Position numbers and translations under genes: made by a program. A stretch of DNA of 9,372 bases from Bacteroidota bacterium. GTDB lineage: Bacteria; Bacteroidota; Bacteroidia; Bacteroidales; PXBB01. How positions within the stretch are numbered: position 1 is the first letter of the stretch; the number at the start of each line of letters is the position of its first letter. Positions 7,359 through 9,372 of the stretch are shown here, piece after piece. Where the stretch lies: assembly GCA_022708385.1 (NCBI GenBank), contig JAKIYU010000084.1, forward strand, positions 1 to 9,372, in the 5' to 3' direction. Below the pieces are notes generated by a model. That model was not told the origin of the DNA, made no database searches, and saw only the letters and a program-made list of their open reading frames with translations.

Positions 7359-7565
7359 GATGAGGCTGTCTTAAAAGTTTGTAAATGTTATTTTTATTAA
7401 TTTTATTATTTAGTCATCTTTTTCCCTATACCCCCTATTCAGAAATTTATCGGGAGGGGTAATTTTTCACGCATTACAGGGCTGGATCACTTCAGAGAAA
7501 AGAAGGGTGTGCGTAGGCAAAAGCATTATTTTTTTGCAAAAATTTGACATTTGAGACAGTTTCTT
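7359..7565. mobile_element. Possible decayed insertion-sequence or MITE remnant
   Basis: The left edge reads GAGGCTGTCTTAAAAGTT (7362-7379) and the right edge (7547-7565) contains ATTTGAGACAGTTTCTTC. Read on opposite strands, the two ends agree around CTGTCTYAAA, about 13 of 18 positions. Termini of the GAGGCTGTCTCAAAA type are familiar from Bacteroidota insertion sequences. The roughly 200 bases between them hold no reading frame, only a weak 6-bp hairpin (TACCCC 7429-7434 with GGGGTA 7456-7461, followed by ATTTTT). No target duplication is evident. It could be an internally deleted element or a chance resemblance. Confidence 0.3.
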
Positions 7566-7566
7566 C

Positions 7567-7619
7567 TTTTTGTGCCCGCGGCGACTTGAATTTAAATTCA
7601 GTCGCTGCGGACACAAAAA
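7567..7619. repeat. Long imperfect palindrome
   Basis: TTTTTGTG (7567-7574) pairs with CACAAAAA (7612-7619). The arms continue inward through CCGC and GCGACT, with one mismatch, one G-T wobble and one bulged T, to the perfect palindrome GAATTTAAATTC at 7588-7599. The stem totals about 25 bp. The 3' flank is A-rich rather than T-rich on either strand, so it does not read as a terminator by itself. Its ATTT-AAT apex recalls the REP-like hairpins further right, but the stem and flanks differ. Confidence 0.8.
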
Positions 7620-7640
7620 AACGCCACATACGTGGCGTTT
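7612..7640 (-). terminator. Terminator-like hairpin, stronger on the minus strand
   Basis: AAACGCCAC (7619-7627) and GTGGCGTTT (7632-7640) form a 9-bp perfect stem around ATAC. On the minus strand the stem runs into a continuous T-run (complement of 7615-7620). On the plus strand the tail, GGCTTTCTTC, is weak. No gene transcribed leftward into it is recognised, so it may be an orphan left by rearrangement or a partly bidirectional terminator. Confidence 0.55.
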
Positions 7641-7654
7641 GGCTTTCTTCGTGA

Positions 7655-7813
7655 TCCCTTCAGGAGCATCATGTTAAAACCATTCTTGGCAGCTTACTGA
7701 AAGAAAAAGCAAACCTCGAAATCCTTCTAGATTCTAACAATGCCAAAAACATCGAGCTCCTGCAGCAACAACACGCCACCATTTCCAACCTTGTCCTAAT
7801 CATATCCGACTAA
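7655..7813 (+). pseudogene. 52-codon open remnant without a start codon
   Basis: After an in-frame TGA at 7652-7654, the frame is open for 52 codons to a TAA at 7811-7813. The encoded peptide, from HHVKTILGSLLKEKANLEIL to NLVLIISD, is amphipathic, Leu/Gln-rich and looks like real helical protein sequence rather than noise. There is no ATG, GTG or TTG near its beginning. I read it as the 3' end of a gene whose 5' part was removed, possibly when the hairpins or remnant to the left arrived. The family is not recognised, and no other gene in the window resembles it. Confidence 0.35.
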
Positions 7814-7852
7814 GCACCGGACAAAATCAACCACGATAAAATTTATTAATTA

Positions 7853-7880
7853 CCGTTGGCGCGCATTTGTAATGCGTGCC
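7853..7880. repeat. REP-like hairpin A, upstream of the DUF5131 gene
   Basis: CCGTT (7853-7857) is followed by GGCGCGCATT (7858-7867), loop TGT, and AATGCGTGCC (7871-7880): a 10-bp stem with one G-T wobble. It ends 19 bases before the ATG at 7900. The same layout, with a different stem, occurs at 8557-8584. Confidence 0.8.
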
Positions 7881-7899
7881 TCATTTAAAAATCATCACA

Positions 7900-8553
7900 A
7901 TGCCACTAAACCCATCCAAAGGAAACATGTACGAATTCATTACCCACACATGGAACCCCATCAAAGGACAATGCTTTCACGACTGTTCTTATTGCTACAT
8001 GAAACGCTGGGGGCGTCTTAAACCCGTAAGGTTTGAGCCTAAAGAGCTCAAAACAGATTTAGGTCATGATAATTTTATTTTTATCGGCTCCAGTTGCGAT
8101 ATCTGGGCACAAAACATTCCTGAAGATTGGATTTTCAAAACGCTTTACCACTGCAGCAATTTCGACAATAAATACCTTTTCTAAACCAAAAACCCTTACA
8201 GAATTCGTAGAATTTTAGTTCCTAACTCAGATGTTTGTGTTACAATTGAATCAAACAGGTTTTATCCCGAAATAATGAAAAACAGCCCCCATCCTAATTA
8301 TAGGGCTTACCATTCTTCTTTATTACGCAAAGCACCTTATATAACGATAGAACCTATTTTAGATTTCGATTTAGATCACTTTGTTAATATGTTAGGGTTA
8401 GATTTTCAGCCCATCCAGGTTAATATCGGAGCCGATTCCCATGGGCACAAACTCCCCGAACCACCAAAAACAAAATTACTCGAACTCATTTCTGCCCTCG
8501 AATCTTTTACAACTGTTCACCAAAAACCAAATCTCAAACGACTTTTAAAATAA
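7900..8553 (+). pseudogene. DUF5131 (phage Gp37/Gp68-type) radical-SAM-like gene, interrupted by TAA
   Basis: The frame opens at ATG 7900 with MPLNPSKGNMYEFITHTWNP, the usual start of this family. The three-cysteine motif C25-x3-C29-x2-C32 (CFHDCSYC), of the radical-SAM 4Fe-4S type, follows, then MKRWG, FIFIGSSCD and FDNKYLF. Codon 95 (8182-8184) is TAA where relatives, as I recall them, have Gln in KYLFQ-KNP, a one-base CAA-to-TAA change. The same frame then continues without any shift: TKNP, TIESNRFYPEIM, YITIEPILDFD, VNIGADS, LPEPPK, to NLKRLL and a TAA at 8553. Total length (217 codons) is normal for the family. An ATG at 8275 could restart translation of the C-terminal half, but that part lacks the cysteines. 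An in-frame GTG at 7876 was rejected as start because it lies inside the REP-like hairpin. The family is often mobile; its reaction is not established to my knowledge. Confidence 0.85.
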
Positions 8554-8556
8554 CAC

Positions 8557-8584
8557 CCGTTCGCTCGGATTTACAATCCGAGTG
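8557..8584. repeat. REP-like hairpin B, upstream of the 203-residue gene
   Basis: CCGTT (8557-8561) precedes CGCTCGGATT (8562-8571), loop TAC, and AATCCGAGTG (8575-8584): a 10-bp stem with one G-T wobble. It starts 3 bases after the DUF5131 stop and ends 17 bases before the ATG at 8602. Compared with hairpin A the stem bases differ on both sides in a compensating way, while the CCGTT tag and ATT-AAT apex are kept. Confidence 0.8.
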
Positions 8585-8601
8585 CCATAAATATTAACAC
8601 C

Positions 8602-9213
8602 ATGCCACTACCCCCCTCCATCCTTACAAACGAATCCCTCAAGGAAACATCCACGAAAAATATCTACCCGGAAGATGTTCTTCCGCTCCCTAAAAACTTA
8701 GTTGAAAACTTAAAAACGCAAATCAATTCAAACAACCCGGTTGGTGAGCGTAGTCGAACCAACCTATCCAAACTCTCTTTCTACCTCAAACACTACGATA
8801 TCGAAACTGCAGAAAAATTATCTTCTGTTGAGTCTCGGATTTGCAATCCGAGACTCAACAGCCTTTGTTTAATTAAATTTCATCCTTTGGAAAACTCAAC
8901 TTTCGAAAAAGAATATGCCTCTATCACTTCCGACCTGATGGAGTATATCGGCCGTATGAAAAATGAAATTGTAAACAACTTTTCGGATAACAACGAAATG
9001 ATTGTCCTGCATGTTTCGCCGGCCGAAAGATATATTATTAATGCATACGCCGAAAACGAAACCAAACGGAAAAACAAACCCATTTCTCCTGAGCTTCTTA
9101 TTAAAGGCTCTTTTTTCCATATTATCAAAAACGGCCCTTTCGATACTTTCTCTTGCCTGTTCTCAAACTCCCAACTTTCGCAAATAATCAATAAATTCAA
9201 AACAAATGGATAA
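8602..9213 (+). CDS. Unrecognised protein containing two in-frame palindromic repeats
   Basis: The 203-residue product (ATG at 8602, stop TAA at 9213) has no signal peptide or membrane segment, and I do not recognise its family. The N-terminal 45 residues are Pro/Leu-rich (ILTNESLKE, YPEDVLPLPKNLVENLK). Residues 46-55 (PVGERSRTNL) and about 76-86 (VESRICNPRLN) are encoded by two unrelated palindromic DNA repeats read in frame; they are probably insertions and not part of the original protein. The C-terminal half looks like an alpha/beta soluble domain, with FEKEYASITSDLMEYIGRMK, EMIVLHVSPAERYIINAYA and ISPELLIKGSFFHIIKNGPF. The next gene starts inside its last codons (8-base overlap), so the two are likely translationally coupled. 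The start is supported by the similarity of its context to that of the DUF5131 gene. Confidence 0.7.
   Translation: MPLPPSILTNESLKETSTKNIYPEDVLPLPKNLVENLKTQINSNNPVGERSRTNLSKLSFYLKHYDIETAEKLSSVESRICNPRLNSLCLIKFHPLENSTFEKEYASITSDLMEYIGRMKNEIVNNFSDNNEMIVLHVSPAERYIINAYAENETKRKNKPISPELLIKGSFFHIIKNGPFDTFSCLFSNSQLSQIINKFKTNG
8739..8764. repeat. Palindrome of the TGAGCGnAGTCGAA type, inside a CDS
   Basis: GGTTGGT (8739-8745) pairs with ACCAACC (8758-8764) around GAGCGTAGTCGA. This core occurs as a dispersed small hairpin in many bacterial genomes, usually between genes. Here it is in frame and encodes P-V-G-E-R-S-R-T-N. Confidence 0.75.
8826..8860. repeat. REP-like hairpin C, inside a CDS
   Basis: A perfect 16-bp stem, TGTTGAGTCTCGGATT (8826-8841) with AATCCGAGACTCAACA (8845-8860), encloses the loop TGC. 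The inner CTCGGATT...AATCCGAG is identical to the inner stem of hairpin B. It lies in frame within the 203-residue gene and encodes about V-E-S-R-I-C-N-P-R-L-N. The five bases before GAG read CTGTT, one base different from the CCGTT tag. Confidence 0.85.
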
Positions 9214-9372
9214 TCTATCAGACACAATCAACAACAAAAAACCAGAGCTCTCTTTTGCTGATAAAATGAAAATTAAGGCAGTCCGTAATATCGGGATACC
9301 TATCCTTCAGGATATTCTACCCGCTCTTACGCCTATGATTGCTCATTTATCAACAGCAAAAAACTTCAACCC
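9206..9372 (+). CDS. Unrecognised protein, N-terminal part (cut by window edge)
   Basis: ATG at 9206 opens a frame that stays open to the right edge (55 full codons). Its ATG lies inside the last codons of the preceding gene: ATGGATAA contains both the start and that gene's TAA, an 8-base overlap typical of coupled genes. The visible N-terminus begins MDNLSDTINNKKPELSFADK and continues into a hydrophobic/amphipathic stretch, IGIPILQDILPALTPMIAHL, which could be a helix packing in a complex. There is no signal peptide. The family cannot be named from this fragment. Confidence 0.6.
   Translation, partial: MDNLSDTINNKKPELSFADKMKIKAVRNIGIPILQDILPALTPMIAHLSTAKNFN

Noticed and set aside
7481..7493. 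GCTGGATCACTTC resembles the 3' end of 16S rRNA (GGCTGGATCACCTCC).
   Set aside because: No other 16S helix or flanking rRNA sequence is present; a 13-base resemblance is expected by chance.
8182..8184. TAA in the DUF5131 gene considered as a recoded sense codon.
   Set aside because: Other genes here (ubiX, the beta-barrel gene, the 203-residue gene) use TAA as a genuine stop, so a changed genetic code is not plausible; a point mutation is simpler.
7853..8860. Repeated hairpins considered as a CRISPR array.
   Set aside because: Only three copies, irregular spacing of several hundred bases, variable stems and genes between them; no spacer-like layout.

Overview
The window looks like a chromosomal segment of a Bacteroidota bacterium, most likely from the Bacteroidales/Marinilabiliales-like part of the phylum, though I cannot place it closer. 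The evidence is a TonB-dependent receptor with an N-terminal carboxypeptidase-regulatory-like domain, a PorT-type outer-membrane beta-barrel protein, the general lack of Shine-Dalgarno sequences, and several upstream boxes that match the Bacteroidota -7 element TAnnTTTG. One of these also has a TTTG -33 box at the expected 19-bp spacing.

Positions 1-7312 are ordinary core chromosome. A leftward exported protein is cut by the window edge (1-198), followed by an AT-rich gap and a leftward tRNA-His(GTG) with its own promoter and terminator. Then comes a rightward run: outer-membrane beta-barrel protein (864-1514), flavin prenyltransferase UbiX (1552-2127), DNA polymerase III delta subunit HolA (2128-3129), a stand-alone EVE-domain protein (3142-3567) and a 765-residue TonB-dependent receptor (3564-5861). 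The genes from ubiX to the receptor abut or overlap, so they are probably co-transcribed, although their functions are mixed. Convergent to them are two leftward genes: a peptide deformylase homologue with an export signal (5882-6604) and a LolD-like ABC ATPase (6662-7312), each with a recognisable promoter.

From about 7360 to the right edge the window changes to accessory DNA. It starts with a possible decayed insertion-sequence or MITE remnant (7359-7565), then a long imperfect palindrome (7567-7619), a terminator-like hairpin (7619-7640) and a 52-codon open remnant without a start codon (7655-7813). After these come a DUF5131 (phage Gp37/Gp68-type, CxxxCxxC radical-SAM-like) gene broken by a single TAA, an unrecognised 203-residue gene, and the start of another unrecognised gene that overlaps it by 8 bases.

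The most notable structure is in this right part. Three hairpins share an ATT-TRY-AAT apex with different, covarying stems; two also share a CCGTT tag directly 5' of the stem. They look like REP elements mobilised by a RAYT-type transposase. Two sit 17-19 bases upstream of start codons. The third, together with an unrelated palindrome of the TGAGCGnAGTCGAA type, lies inside the 203-residue gene and is read through in frame, much like the protein-coding palindromic elements of Rickettsia. I see no complete new defence or metabolic system in the window.
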